Positions 1-8,316 are shown, counted from the first letter of the stretch. The stretch is 64,000 nucleotides of DNA from Pseudomonas sputi (GCF_021603585.1 NZ_BQHI01000026.1:1-64000); one strand, 5' to 3'. Program-made: numbers and translations. Notes: generated from the sequence alone by a model not told the origin.

Positions 1-75
1 ATCTGTGAATTGCTCAAGCAGCTCTTTCGGGATTTTTGGCAGCTCTCGCAACGCGGGTTTCTTTTTGGTTGGCAT
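1..75 (-). CDS. IS256-family transposase, N-terminal fragment at window edge
   Basis: Only the first 25 residues are visible. The Lys-rich start followed by LRELPKIPKELLEQF is characteristic of IS256-family (mutator-type DDE) transposases. The start codon at 73-75 follows a GAGGTG-like ribosome binding site. The catalytic domain lies outside the window. The family assignment rests on a short stretch and is moderate. Confidence 0.55.
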   Translation of the reverse strand, partial: MPTKKKPALRELPKIPKELLEQFTD

Positions 76-128
76 ACATGCACCTCTTACTCATGTTATG
101 CCCGAACACAAAATTTCTGACACCCCCC
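1..128 (-). mobile_element. IS256-family insertion sequence, 5' end only
   Basis: The window opens inside an insertion sequence. On the minus strand an ORF starts at 75 and runs off the left edge (MPTKKKPALRELPKIPKELL...), which matches the N-terminus of IS256-family transposases found in Pseudomonas. The roughly 50 bp upstream, ending in a run of six C at 123-128, looks like the terminal inverted repeat region. The other end is outside the window, so completeness and target duplication cannot be judged. Confidence 0.6.
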
Positions 129-165
129 AATTGAGGGCAGCCCTTAAAGCAAAAGGAGCTGTTCA

Positions 166-693
166 ATGAATAACGAAGAGACGTATCTCACTCCTCAGGT
201 TTTCACCCGCCACAAACTCCCTCTCCACGCCCTGCTCATCCAGAACCAACCCTGGTTCTCTGCCCGCGACCTGGGCCGCCTGCTGCACATTTACCTCAAC
301 AAACGCATGCTGCGAAAACTCGACCCCGACCAATACCAAACCCGCAAAACCCTGATCCACAACCAGATCGAAAACACCCTCCTGATCAGCGAATCCGGTA
401 TCTACGCCCTCCTCGTCTACCACTACTGCCCCGAATACCGAGCGCTACGCGAATGGCTCACCCATCAGGTTATCCCCACCCTGCGCGACGCCCAGCACCC
501 CACCACAAGCGAACGCCCACAGCTAAGCCTGCTGAATTGGCCCGAGATGTCGTTGAGTTTGCTGCACTGGAATAACCAGCCGTGGATTCGGTTGCAGGAT
601 GTGCCGTTGATGGTGGTAGAACGGGAAAAGCTAAAGCGCCCAGAACCGGGCACTTGGTGGAAGAGAGCTTCGCGGATGCTGCAATCGCTATAG
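166..693 (+). CDS. BRO-N domain protein
   Basis: A 175-residue protein with a BRO-N (Bro/prophage antirepressor-like) fold over about residues 12-110. Visible hallmarks are PWFSARDLGRLL, followed by the ISESGIYALL and YRALREWLTHQVIPTLR blocks. Such proteins are thought to bind DNA and are common in prophages and as lone genes in Pseudomonas. No C-terminal ANT or KilA-C domain is obvious: the last 60 residues form a Trp-rich tail. A good ribosome binding site (AAAAGGAG) precedes the ATG. The gene converges with and overlaps by 6 bp the antitoxin-like gene on the other strand. It is a single gene, not evidence of a prophage. Confidence 0.75.
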   Translation: MNNEETYLTPQVFTRHKLPLHALLIQNQPWFSARDLGRLLHIYLNKRMLRKLDPDQYQTRKTLIHNQIENTLLISESGIYALLVYHYCPEYRALREWLTHQVIPTLRDAQHPTTSERPQLSLLNWPEMSLSLLHWNNQPWIRLQDVPLMVVEREKLKRPEPGTWWKRASRMLQSL

Positions 694-957
694 GCCCGCA
701 TGCCGGAGCTGAGCCCTGCGTAAATCGTAAGTCGACTGAAGATTCATCCAGAACTCAGGTGTGGTGTTGAGGTGGATGGCCAGCCTGATTGCCAGATCGG
801 CGCAGATCCTGAGCTGGCATTTCACAAGCTTCTCGATCTCGGTTTCAGGCCAGTTCGTGGGCGTGGCCAAGTCCATGACCGTCATGCCCAATGGCTCCAT
901 GAATTCCTTATTCAGCACCTCGCCCGGATGAATCGGGCGCATACCATTGCGGTCCAT
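688..957 (-). CDS. HigA-family antitoxin-like protein, orphan
   Basis: An 89-residue protein beginning MDRNGMRPIHPGEVL, the signature of HigA/XRE addiction-module antidotes, and containing the family-typical TTPEFWMNLQSTYDLR. I chose the internal ATG at 957 because homology starts there and a purine-rich GGAGGCAA site precedes it. The helix-turn-helix stretch (MTVMDLATPTNWPETEIEKLV) diverges from the usual LA..L.V....I pattern, so DNA binding may be weakened. No HigB toxin frame is visible upstream (958-1130), where it would normally lie. This is probably a decaying remnant of a higBA module. Confidence 0.7.
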   Translation of the reverse strand: MDRNGMRPIHPGEVLNKEFMEPLGMTVMDLATPTNWPETEIEKLVKCQLRICADLAIRLAIHLNTTPEFWMNLQSTYDLRRAQLRHAGL

Positions 958-1376
958 TTTTTGCCTCCAGCGGCTGCATTGAGCGGCCAAACTGGAACAT
1001 CCAATCCAGCTATTCAAGACCTCCGAACCCTTTCGCCGACGTCCTTCAGCAATTTGGGCATGGTCCTACAAGGATTAGCTCTCGCGCCTGATTCTAGCTC
1101 TTCTCTCTTTAACCTATGATTCGGCCGTCTGGCAGCAAATCTCAAAATGAGCTCCTCAGAACGCCTCAGATCAGATTCGAGCATTGCTTAAAGCCAGCGG
1201 CCTTCAAATCTCGCGGAGCTTCACCATGCAAATGTCAATTTTTCCAATCAGCTTGCCATCACTCCATCACAAGCTAATCTATGGCTTGCAAAGCCGTTGA
1301 TTTCGTGATTATTGACTGTAGAATGCTCCGATTTTTAAAGTCAAACCTCGTATGCATTGAGAGGAAGGGAAACGAA
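958..1376. other. Intergenic stretch without a recognised gene
   Basis: No convincing coding sequence on either strand. It holds the upstream region of the HigA-like gene and the leader of the small ORF and deaminase gene. An AT-rich stretch at about 1290-1370 could contain their promoter. No HigB toxin remnant could be recognised. Confidence 0.5.
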
Positions 1377-1550
1377 ATGAAGAGATCTGATGACACAAAA
1401 ATTTATCAAAATGATAAATCGTCACGTCTGGACAACAATCAGAGCTCCAACATTATCGGCTTCGCCGCTTTCAAAGAAAAAAAAGCCGATGAAGAATATA
1501 AAAAAGCAATAAATAACATTTTGGCTCGCGCGCAAAAAGTTGACTGGTAA
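1377..1550 (+). CDS. Small ORF upstream of the anti-phage deaminase (possible AvcI-type locus)
   Basis: A 57-residue Lys/Asn/Asp-rich peptide, no recognised domain. The ATG at 1377 is preceded by a good site (GAGGAAGGGA), so I prefer it over an in-frame start at 1281. It ends 41 bp before the deaminase start, in the same direction and with the same AT-rich composition, so the two are likely co-transcribed. In Vibrio AvcID systems the inhibitor AvcI is encoded immediately upstream of avcD and, as I recall, acts as a small RNA although the locus looks like a short ORF. Whether this stretch acts as peptide, RNA or both is not visible from sequence. Confidence 0.5.
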   Translation: MKRSDDTKIYQNDKSSRLDNNQSSNIIGFAAFKEKKADEEYKKAINNILARAQKVDW

Positions 1551-1591
1551 CACACCAGTTCCTTTAGCTCGCGCAGGGAAAGGCGCGAAAA

Positions 1592-3208
1592 ATGTCAGCA
1601 GTCCCCAAGGAAAGTCATCCTAAAAATAATGACAGCCATTCAAATATTCGAACAATTGGGGAGCGCATAGAAGGTCGCCGCAGCGACGAAATAGTTATTG
1701 CGTTCTGCGGTCCCGTAGGCTGTAACCTTGCCGATGTAATACGAACTATTCGAGCTCAGTTCGAAGAGTACGGGTACCTAACCGAACACATTAAGATCAG
1801 CGATATAATTAAAGACTATTACAGAGAAAATGGACTACCTCCGAGACTCTCAAAATTGTCGTTGAACCCCTCGCCGGGTAAAGAGCGGTATACAACACTG
1901 CAAGACCTTGGAAATGATTTACGTCAACGCTTTGACTCCCAGATATTAGCTGCACTCGCCATGGCAAAAGTAGCCGCAAACCGCGACATCGCCATGCGAA
2001 AAAATGATATAGAAAAACCGCCCAAAACGGTCTATATAGTTGACCAGCTAAAACACCCCGAAGAAGCTGAACTATTCAAACTCGTTTATGGAAACATATT
2101 TTATCTTATTGGTGTTTTGAGCCCGCAGAATGTCAGGTTCAATTACTTAACAAGAACTGAACGCATACCTGGTCACGACGCACAGTTCCTGATAGATCGG
2201 GACAGGGACGAGTTAAGAACTTCATATGGGCAAAAATTAGAAAAAACTGTCCAACTTGCCGATTATTTCATCCGAAACAATCAGGACTCTATTTCAAATC
2301 TGCTACATCCCTGCCAACGTTTCGTAGCTCTAGTCCATGGAAAAAATGGTGTAACTCCTACCAAGGACGAATCAGGAATGTATGCTGCCTACTCCGCCTC
2401 GTTGAAGTCCGCTTGCTTAAGCAGGCAAGTGGGTGCTGCAATAGCGAACAAAGAGGGCAACATAATTTCTTTGGGATGGAATGACGTACCAAAGTTTGGA
2501 GGAGGGCTCTACACTTCAGACTCTAGAAACGATCAAAGATGTATTTACCATGGCGGAAAATGCTATAACGACATTCATAAGTCAGCACTCATTCAAGACA
2601 TTGTAAAAATTGTTAGCCAAAAAATAACTGTAACCGACGACGTAAAAGACGAGCTAGCAAAACTCATTCAGAAAGAAACCAGAGCAGGATCAATCATTGA
2701 GTTTTCCAGAGCTATTCATGCGGAAATGGAGGCTATATTAGGACTCGCGCGCTCGCAAGGAAACTCTACTGACTCCTGCGTACTATATACAACAACATTT
2801 CCATGCCACAATTGCGCCAGACATATTATCGCTGCGGGAATCAAGCGTGTAGTTTACATTGAGCCTTACGAAAAAAGTCTCGCATTAGACCTTCATGAAG
2901 ATGCAATTACAACCGATGAAAACCATGTCGGAAAAACCTTGTTTGAAACATTCTCAGGAGTAGCGCCGAGCAAATATGCATCATTCTTCATAGCTCGCGG
3001 CAACAGAAAGGATAGCTCAGGTTCGGCAATTGATATAATCAAAACTGACGCAACGCATATTGGAACAGAGTATCTTGACCCCTATCAAACAATCGAAGGA
3101 AAGGTTGTTCAAGACCTAATGTCCAAGGTATCTCCCTCTACACAACCAACTCCCCCTATAGATGTTCCTCCACCGCCGTCCTCTCCTACACCGCCAAGAG
3201 CGGCTTAA
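1592..3208 (+). CDS. avcD: Anti-phage dCTP deaminase (AvcD/DCD type)
   Basis: A 538-residue two-domain protein. Residues ~33-235 form a P-loop-kinase-like domain with an atypical loop (FCGPVGCNLADVI, about 38-50). Residues ~258-450 form a zinc-dependent deoxycytidylate deaminase domain with the catalytic HAE motif at 376-378 and zinc ligands PCHNC at 404-408. This architecture is that of the defence proteins that deplete dCTP/dCMP on phage infection. The last ~25 residues are a proline-rich tail. Composition is much more AT-rich than the core genome, consistent with horizontal acquisition. It lies directly upstream of comM, where fluorescent pseudomonads commonly carry other genes, and is preceded by a candidate regulatory small ORF. 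Confidence 0.85.
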   Translation: MSAVPKESHPKNNDSHSNIRTIGERIEGRRSDEIVIAFCGPVGCNLADVIRTIRAQFEEYGYLTEHIKISDIIKDYYRENGLPPRLSKLSLNPSPGKERYTTLQDLGNDLRQRFDSQILAALAMAKVAANRDIAMRKNDIEKPPKTVYIVDQLKHPEEAELFKLVYGNIFYLIGVLSPQNVRFNYLTRTERIPGHDAQFLIDRDRDELRTSYGQKLEKTVQLADYFIRNNQDSISNLLHPCQRFVALVHGKNGVTPTKDESGMYAAYSASLKSACLSRQVGAAIANKEGNIISLGWNDVPKFGGGLYTSDSRNDQRCIYHGGKCYNDIHKSALIQDIVKIVSQKITVTDDVKDELAKLIQKETRAGSIIEFSRAIHAEMEAILGLARSQGNSTDSCVLYTTTFPCHNCARHIIAAGIKRVVYIEPYEKSLALDLHEDAITTDENHVGKTLFETFSGVAPSKYASFFIARGNRKDSSGSAIDIIKTDATHIGTEYLDPYQTIEGKVVQDLMSKVSPSTQPTPPIDVPPPPSSPTPPRAA

Positions 3209-3213
3209 AAAAT

Positions 3214-3242
3214 GAAGATGGTGAGAATATCTCTCCATCTTC
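3214..3242 (+). terminator. Hairpin after the deaminase gene
   Basis: The 8-bp arms GAAGATGG and CCATCTTC flank an internal stretch that can pair further (GAGA/TCTC). It starts 5 bp after the stop codon. The tail is AT-rich rather than a clean T-run, so its efficiency as a terminator is uncertain. Confidence 0.45.
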
Positions 3243-3399
3243 TACTTAAAACTTAAACGCTTGTCGTTTTTTCCATAAAGTAAATCCAAGTAATATTTGG
3301 TTTATATTTGTCCTCGTAATCTCCCGCAAAACTCCACGCCCCCTACTACCCTTCAAAAACCCGCAGGAAGCGGCCCCTGACTCAACTCAAGGAACGACC

Positions 3400-4053
3400 A
3401 TGTCCCTCGCCATCGTCCACAGCCGCGCCCAGATAGGCGTGGATGCTCCCGCCGTCACCGTCGAAGTTCACCTGGCCAACGGCTTGCCCTCGCTGACCAT
3501 GGTCGGCCTGCCGGAAGCGGCGGTGAAGGAGAGCAAGGACCGGGTGCGCAGTGCGATCATCAATTCCGGGCTGCAGTTTCCGGCGCGGCGGATCACTCTG
3601 AATCTGGCACCGGCGGATCTGCCCAAGGATGGCGGGCGGTTCGATCTGGCGATTGCGCTGGGGATCCTGTCGGCGAGTGTGCAGGTGCCGACGTTGACGC
3701 TGGATGACGTGGAATGTCTGGGTGAGTTGGCGTTATCCGGCGCCGTGCGGGCGGTGCGCGGGGTGTTGCCGGCAGCGCTGGCAGCGCGCAAGGCCGGGCG
3801 GACGCTGGTGGTGCCGCGGGCGAATGCCGAGGAGGCTTGTCTGGCTTCGGGACTGAGAGTGATTGCGGTGGATCATCTGCTCGAAGCCGTGGCGCATTTC
3901 AACGGGCATACACCGGTCGAGCCTTATGTTTCGGATGGGCTGATCCATGCCGCCAAACCTTATCCCGATCTGAATGAAGTACAGGGCCAACTCGCCGCCA
4001 AACGGGCGCTGCTGATTGCCGCTGCTGGCGCCCACAACCTGCTGACATTATGA
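3400..4053 (+). pseudogene. comM: ComM (YifB, Mg-chelatase-like AAA+ protein), 5' part split by the island
   Basis: Residues 1-215 of ComM, starting MSLAIVHSRAQIG, with the family's N-terminal ChlI-like domain (LPSLTMVGLPEAAVKESKDR, LNLAPADLPKDGGRFDL). At codon 215 the frame runs into island sequence and gains two foreign residues before a TGA. The remaining 282 codons are found from 30395. The two parts add up to 497 residues, the normal length of the Pseudomonas protein. ComM is a helicase that promotes branch migration during natural transformation, so this allele is expected to be non-functional unless the island excises. Confidence 0.95.
4034..4044 (+). other. attL: left copy of the 11-bp core repeat
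   Basis: ACAACCTGCTG occurs here within comM codons for Asn-Leu-Leu and again at 30384-30394. Sequence to the left is comM and sequence to the right is island. The serine recombinase gene starts 52 bp inside, as is usual for integrase-attachment-site pairs. The actual crossover dinucleotide within the repeat cannot be determined by eye. Confidence 0.85.
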
Positions 4054-4095
4054 TAGGTTACAAAACATCACTGTGATAAAGCGATCGAACATCTG

Positions 4096-5793
4096 ATGAC
4101 CAGCAAAGCGTACTCCTACATCCGGTTTTCCTCGCCCGAGCAAGCCAAAGGTGATAGCTACAGGAGGCAACGGAAAGCCGCCGAAGAGTATTGCTCAACG
4201 CATGGAATAGAGCTCGCCTCATCACGGGAATACACGTTTCTCGATAAAGGGCGGAGCGCCTACAAAGGTCGCCACCTTGATGACGAAGGGCAGTTACGGA
4301 GATTTCTCGACCTTGTCGATAGTGGCGCTGTCGTACGTGGAAGCTACTTGCTCGTAGAGTCATTGGATCGCCTCTCAAGGGAAAAGGTGAGTACCGCCCT
4401 CCCTCGATTCATGGACTTACTCAACAGCGGCATACGTGTGGTTACGCTGTCGGATAATCGCCTCTACACGGAAGAATTCAACGAACTGGATTTGATTATC
4501 AGCATCGTCCACATGAGCAGAGCTCACAACGAAAGTTCAATAAAGGCTCAACGACTGTCGTCAGCTTGGGATAACAAGAAGGCCCTCGCTCGGACACAAC
4601 TCAAGCCATTAGGTCGGGCATGTCCAGCATGGCTCGAACTAAGGGATGAGAAGTATCAACCTATCCAACAACGTGTCGAAACCATCGGGCTGATCTTCGA
4701 GTTAGCAATCGCTGGATACGGACAAGGCGTCATACCACGGATGCTAAATGATCGGCAGATACCTGTCTTTGGTAGTCGCAATAGAAACCACTCTGGGTCA
4801 TGGGGCACGAGCAGCGTTTCCAAGATACTGAACAACCGAGCACTACTGGGCGAGTACCAACCAACCCATATCGTTGATGGCATTAGAGTAAATGACGGAG
4901 ACGCTATCCTTGGATTCTTTCCTACAGTGGTTACAGAAGATATATTTTATCAAGCACAGGCAGTGCGAGCTGAACGCAGAACACACAAAACAGGTAAGCA
5001 GTCGAAGCGTTTCAATGTTCTACAGGGCGTAATTAAGTGTCATACGTGCGGTGATGCAATGCATATCGTCAACAAGGGTAGACCACCCAAGGGGGCGACT
5101 TATATTCAATGTCATTCAGCACGCAAGGGCGTGTGTAAAAATGGTTACATTCGCTTGGAGCGAGCTGAATTTATCCTACGTGAGATTCTCGCGAAGGTTG
5201 ACTCACTGAGCCTCATACAAACGAGCCAAGGTGAAGCACTCAAACAACTCAAAACAGTGGAAGGAAAACTCGAAACGTTGAGTCAACGACATTCGCAAAT
5301 GAATGCTGACTACTACGCGTCACCATCAACCGCTGTCGCACGGATGATTTCCAAATTGGAATCAGAGCAATCCGCCCTGCAAACTGAAAAAGAGGCTCTC
5401 AAACAAAGCGTGGCGGCCTCTAAAGTCGTATCCAAAGAGCACTTCTTGGAGCGTCTAGACCTAGCCTCATATGAAGGTCGACACGCAGCCAATAGCCTTC
5501 TGAAGCGCCTCAACCTGTACATTTTCGCACTTAGCCAGGCACCCACTGAGCAGTCATACTTTGTTTCTGAGAAAAATGAAGTACCGCTACCATTTTCGCC
5601 TTCATTTTCCAATCTGCACTTCATTGCCACCCACAGAAAAGAAGGAGTAACGATTCTTGGAATGCGAGACGAGTTAATAGACTTGCAGGTGATACAAGGC
5701 GAGTTAACGCCGCTACAGGCACTGCTTGAAAAATCCGAGTCATGGGACGAGCTACCGGACGAAGTCTTCGCAGAGCTTGCCAAGAGAAGATAG
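4096..5793 (+). CDS. Large serine recombinase (island integrase)
   Basis: A 565-residue site-specific recombinase. Residues ~1-155 are the catalytic resolvase-type domain with the nucleophile in YIRFSSPEQ and the conserved LLVESLDRLSRE block. Next come a recombinase domain (~175-300, GYGQGVIPRMLND) and a zinc-ribbon domain with CHTCGDAM and a downstream Cys pair (~310-345). A coiled-coil region follows, as in phage-type integrases. It lies 52 bp from attL and reads into the island. It most likely catalyses integration into, and with a directionality factor excision from, comM. No excisionase/RDF gene was recognised nearby. Confidence 0.9.
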   Translation: MTSKAYSYIRFSSPEQAKGDSYRRQRKAAEEYCSTHGIELASSREYTFLDKGRSAYKGRHLDDEGQLRRFLDLVDSGAVVRGSYLLVESLDRLSREKVSTALPRFMDLLNSGIRVVTLSDNRLYTEEFNELDLIISIVHMSRAHNESSIKAQRLSSAWDNKKALARTQLKPLGRACPAWLELRDEKYQPIQQRVETIGLIFELAIAGYGQGVIPRMLNDRQIPVFGSRNRNHSGSWGTSSVSKILNNRALLGEYQPTHIVDGIRVNDGDAILGFFPTVVTEDIFYQAQAVRAERRTHKTGKQSKRFNVLQGVIKCHTCGDAMHIVNKGRPPKGATYIQCHSARKGVCKNGYIRLERAEFILREILAKVDSLSLIQTSQGEALKQLKTVEGKLETLSQRHSQMNADYYASPSTAVARMISKLESEQSALQTEKEALKQSVAASKVVSKEHFLERLDLASYEGRHAANSLLKRLNLYIFALSQAPTEQSYFVSEKNEVPLPFSPSFSNLHFIATHRKEGVTILGMRDELIDLQVIQGELTPLQALLEKSESWDELPDEVFAELAKRR

Positions 5794-5969
5794 CTGCGAC
5801 TGCATTTGGGATTTGTCCTAAAGCCAGCTCTTGAGCATCCATTTAACGTCAGGCAACCCCAGCCCAAGCCGGGATAGTCCAGGATGATTCAGCAGATGGC
5901 GTGGCACGCACAGTGAGCGACTATTGCCGGGCGAATGGTCTACCGGGCTTTAAGAACTGAGTGAAAAGA

Positions 5970-5992
5970 AAAGCCCGCTCAAAGGCGGGCTC
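5970..5992 (-). terminator. Rho-independent terminator of the RelA/SpoT-domain gene
   Basis: Stem AGCCCGC / GCGGGCT with loop TCAAAG. Read on the minus strand it is followed by a T-rich run (TTTTCTTTTC). It lies 16 bp beyond the stop codon of the gene at 6008. From 5794 to this hairpin no gene was seen. Confidence 0.75.
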
Positions 5993-6007
5993 TAGACGTT
6001 TGCCTAT

Positions 6008-7030
6008 TCAGGCCGTCAATTCGAGGATATGCTGTCCTTCTGTCAGTAGTTTTATGAAATCCTTTGCGTCAGAGAAGTAGTTCTTAAACGCCATACGAAT
6101 CTCTTCGTTCGTGTCCGCCTTTACGAGAACAACATCAAGGGTGGGATAGTCCCTCTCCAATCGAAATAGCTCCCTTAATGCATCTGGAGCTTCTTTAAAG
6201 CTCCTCACCTCGAGGCTGCCATCTTCTTTGAAAATGAGAATGGAGTTTCGACTGTCTGTGTACACCGTCTCCGAAGAATTCAGCCCTGTAAGGGTTCTGA
6301 TGATATGAATCTCTTTATCAACAGCTTCAAATCTCTGCAGCAATTCCCCATCACTATAATCAGGAAATGGACCAGTTTTGCTTTCGTGGGCTCTACTGAG
6401 AATCTCGCTGGCAAGAGCCATGCAATTTTCATATCTTTTGTCGCCCTGCTGGAACTTTGGCTGACTTTCAGTGATGAAGCCAATAACTTCAACTGCCGTT
6501 GCCCACGCATGTTGAACTAGGGTTCTATACTGGATTTCGAGTAACAGCCCACGGTACTGATCACCATTCTTTGACCGCACATCATATGAGTAGACATCGT
6601 GGATGCCTCTGTAGCCTGTTTGTTTCGGGCGTTTGATGTAATCGTATTTGTCGGTTTCATTTTTGCGCTTGTGATTGAATCGTGCCTTATGAAAGCTCTC
6701 TCGAAACTCATATAGTTCATCAATCGAGCGAAATATGAGGCGACATCCCGCTACATCATCCATGCGGGATAGTTCCATCTTTGGAAGTCGCATCAATTTA
6801 TGGAAGATCGTGTTCTTGCGTTTATGCCTTTGAGCAACAACGATTTGCTTACCTCGAGTGCGACTTCGCAAGCTCGCTTGGAATGTATTCAAGACGATAC
6901 GGTGGGCAGCTCGCCACTCATCAATTACGTGCATATCTTCAACGCTCGCACGCTGGTCGCGGATGCTATAGCCAGCAGCATTGACGCGCGATTTCGAGCC
7001 CCCCGGAAAACCTACGACCATATCATTCAC
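6008..7030 (-). CDS. RelA/SpoT nucleotidyltransferase-domain protein (candidate small alarmone synthetase or toxSAS)
   Basis: About 340 residues. The synthetase domain is seen in EWRAAHRIVLNTFQASLR, then VAQRHKRKNTIFHKLMR, MDDVAGCRLIFRS, KQTGYRGIHDVYSY and LLLEIQYRTLVQHAWATAVE. The C-terminal ~120 residues are helical with no recognised domain. There is no HD hydrolase, TGS or ACT domain, so it is not a housekeeping RelA or SpoT. I start at GTG 7030 because AAGGA lies about 9 nt upstream; ATG 7021 is an alternative. Stand-alone proteins of this fold make alarmones or pyrophosphorylate tRNA, and several are phage-triggered toxins. No antitoxin gene is evident next to it. It has its own terminator and is a lone cargo gene of the island. 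Confidence 0.75.
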   Translation of the reverse strand: MNDMVVGFPGGSKSRVNAAGYSIRDQRASVEDMHVIDEWRAAHRIVLNTFQASLRSRTRGKQIVVAQRHKRKNTIFHKLMRLPKMELSRMDDVAGCRLIFRSIDELYEFRESFHKARFNHKRKNETDKYDYIKRPKQTGYRGIHDVYSYDVRSKNGDQYRGLLLEIQYRTLVQHAWATAVEVIGFITESQPKFQQGDKRYENCMALASEILSRAHESKTGPFPDYSDGELLQRFEAVDKEIHIIRTLTGLNSSETVYTDSRNSILIFKEDGSLEVRSFKEAPDALRELFRLERDYPTLDVVLVKADTNEEIRMAFKNYFSDAKDFIKLLTEGQHILELTA

Positions 7031-7363
7031 TTGATTTCGTCCTTGCTGGCAGCAATGCGCGATGGATTCTTGTTGGAGGGTATGAGAGGTGAAAAGAAAA
7101 AGCCACCCCTTGGCCCTGCCCAACCGGGAGCCCTTTCCAGACGCCCCCCACTGCCCGCCAAAATTTCTGGTGTTATTCGACAGTCGGTTGATTTTGAAGC
7201 ACAGAAAATAATAAACCGTAGTTCTGCCTGAGGCGCTAAGCCAAGTGCGACAGGTCCAAATGGAAACCCGAGAAATATAGAAATAACCCTACACGCCTAG
7301 AGGCTTGTACAAGGCCGTTGAGGGCACGCCGCTTTACATCAAGCCACGACACCAGAAACAACA
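7031..7363. other. Intergenic stretch without a recognised gene
   Basis: Contains the upstream region of the RelA/SpoT-domain gene. No supported coding sequence or RNA gene was found on either strand. Confidence 0.45.
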
Positions 7364-7384
7364 AAGCTCGCCTTGAGCGAGCTT
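7364..7384 (-). terminator. Terminator of the small resolvase gene
   Basis: A perfect 8-bp stem (AAGCTCGC / GCGAGCTT) with a 5-nt loop. On the minus strand it is followed by TTGTTGTTTC. It is located 18 bp past the resolvase stop codon. Confidence 0.7.
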
Positions 7385-7402
7385 GTAGAACCCTCACAGG
7401 GG

Positions 7403-7945
7403 CTAGTTTTTCATAGCCCGTTGCACACTGCTCAGACTCACTCCAAGAGCCTTTGCCACCTTGCGAAATGAGGCTCCATCTTCTGCCATTGCCTTGCGGA
7501 TGGCTGCATCATCCACCGTCTTCACACGCCCCTTGTAGATACCAGCTGCCTTGGCCTTCTGGATGCCTTCTGCCTGACGTTCACGGATCAATGCACGCTC
7601 AAACTGAGCGACGCTGCCCAACAGGCCCAACATGAGTTCCTGCATAGGGCTGGCTTCGCCAGTGAAGTGGAGACCTTCCTTGTGGAACTGCACCGCCACA
7701 CCCTTGGCAATCATCCCTTTCACTAGAGACAGCAAGTCTTCTAACGAACGAGCCAGACGGTCGATGCTGTGGACGTGGAGAACATCACCCTTGCGGATGT
7801 GGCGAAGCATTGCCTGTAGCTCTGGGCGGTCTGTTGTCGCTCCTGACACCCTGTCGGTGAACACTTCATCTAGTGCAACCCCGTCCAACTGACGATCTGT
7901 ATTCTGGTCAGCCGATGAAACCCGTACATAGCCAATGCTCGCCAT
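7403..7945 (-). CDS. Small serine resolvase/invertase (Pin/ParA-like)
   Basis: A 180-residue recombinase with the catalytic N-terminal domain (MASIGYVRVSSADQNTDRQL, nucleophile Ser in VRVSS), VHSIDRLARSLEDLL and EFERALIRERQAEGI, plus a C-terminal helix-turn-helix (FRKVAKALGVSLSSVQRAM). The start at 7945 fits the family; an upstream in-frame ATG at 7966 is less likely. It reads away from a site containing several TGTATTC/GAATACA heptamers, which looks like its own res site and which is interrupted by the Tn402-type transposon. It may resolve multimers of the island or of the plasmid the island derives from. Confidence 0.88.
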   Translation of the reverse strand: MASIGYVRVSSADQNTDRQLDGVALDEVFTDRVSGATTDRPELQAMLRHIRKGDVLHVHSIDRLARSLEDLLSLVKGMIAKGVAVQFHKEGLHFTGEASPMQELMLGLLGSVAQFERALIRERQAEGIQKAKAAGIYKGRVKTVDDAAIRKAMAEDGASFRKVAKALGVSLSSVQRAMKN

Positions 7946-7957
7946 ATTCCCGCCCTC

Positions 7958-8033
7958 TGTATTCATTTGGCTCTAGAGGCTGGCATTATGAATGTATTCT
8001 AAATGCGAAATCAATCCTATTGAATACAGATTC
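7958..8033. promoter_or_regulatory. Left part of a split res (recombination) site
   Basis: Heptamer TGTATTC or its complement occurs at 7958-7964, 7993-7999 and 8022-8028. The right part of the same site carries it at 26989-26995 and 27028-27034. Joining both sides across the transposon (keeping one GATTC) creates the 19-bp palindrome GAATACAGATTCTGTATTC, a plausible crossover subsite of the adjacent resolvase. Confidence 0.7.
8029..8033. repeat. 5-bp target duplication (GATTC), left copy
   Basis: GATTC immediately precedes the left terminal repeat and is repeated directly after the right one (26984-26988). Five bp is the duplication length made by Tn402/Tn5053-family transposition. Confidence 0.95.
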
Positions 8034-8058
8034 TGTCGTTTTCAGAAGACGGCTGCAC
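8034..8058 (+). repeat. Left terminal inverted repeat (IRt)
   Basis: Begins TGTCGTTTTCAGAAGACGGC, the end typical of Tn402-family elements and class 1 integron IRt. A related TniA-binding-like repeat (TCAGAAGCCGACTGCAC) follows at 8065-8081. Confidence 0.95.
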
Positions 8059-8197
8059 TGAACGTCAGAAGCCGACTGCACTATAGCAGCGGAGGGGTTG
8101 GATCCATCAGGCAACGACGGGCTGCTGCCGGCCAATAGCCGACAATGACGACACTGGAAATCCCCGCCTGTGAGCGTCGGCTCAGGGCGGGACAGCG

Positions 8198-8314
8198 TCA
8201 TCCAGCTACCTGCGCCACTGACTCAGCCTTGTCCAGCCGGCCGCGCCGCACGAACAGACTGACCAGCCGTTGACGGATCGCCACCTGGAGTTCCGCCAGT
8301 TGTTCCGGCGTGAT
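8198..8314 (-). pseudogene. Short fragment possibly from an IS91-type transposase
   Basis: A 38-codon open stretch on the minus strand (ITPEQLAELQVAIRQRLVSL...) ending at a TGA. It resembles the region of IS91/ISCR Y1 transposases where Arg-rich helices precede LFVRRG. There is no start codon and no other part of such a gene nearby. The assignment is weak. Confidence 0.3.
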
Positions 8315-8316
8315 GC

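Noticed and set aside
166-1017. Prophage
   Set aside because: A BRO-N gene and a HigA-like gene occur together, but no structural, lysis or replication genes of a phage are nearby.
5813-5961. Short open stretch ending ...DYCRANGLPGFKN between the integrase and the terminator
   Set aside because: It begins right after a stop codon, has no start or ribosome site and resembles nothing I recognise. It is probably chance.
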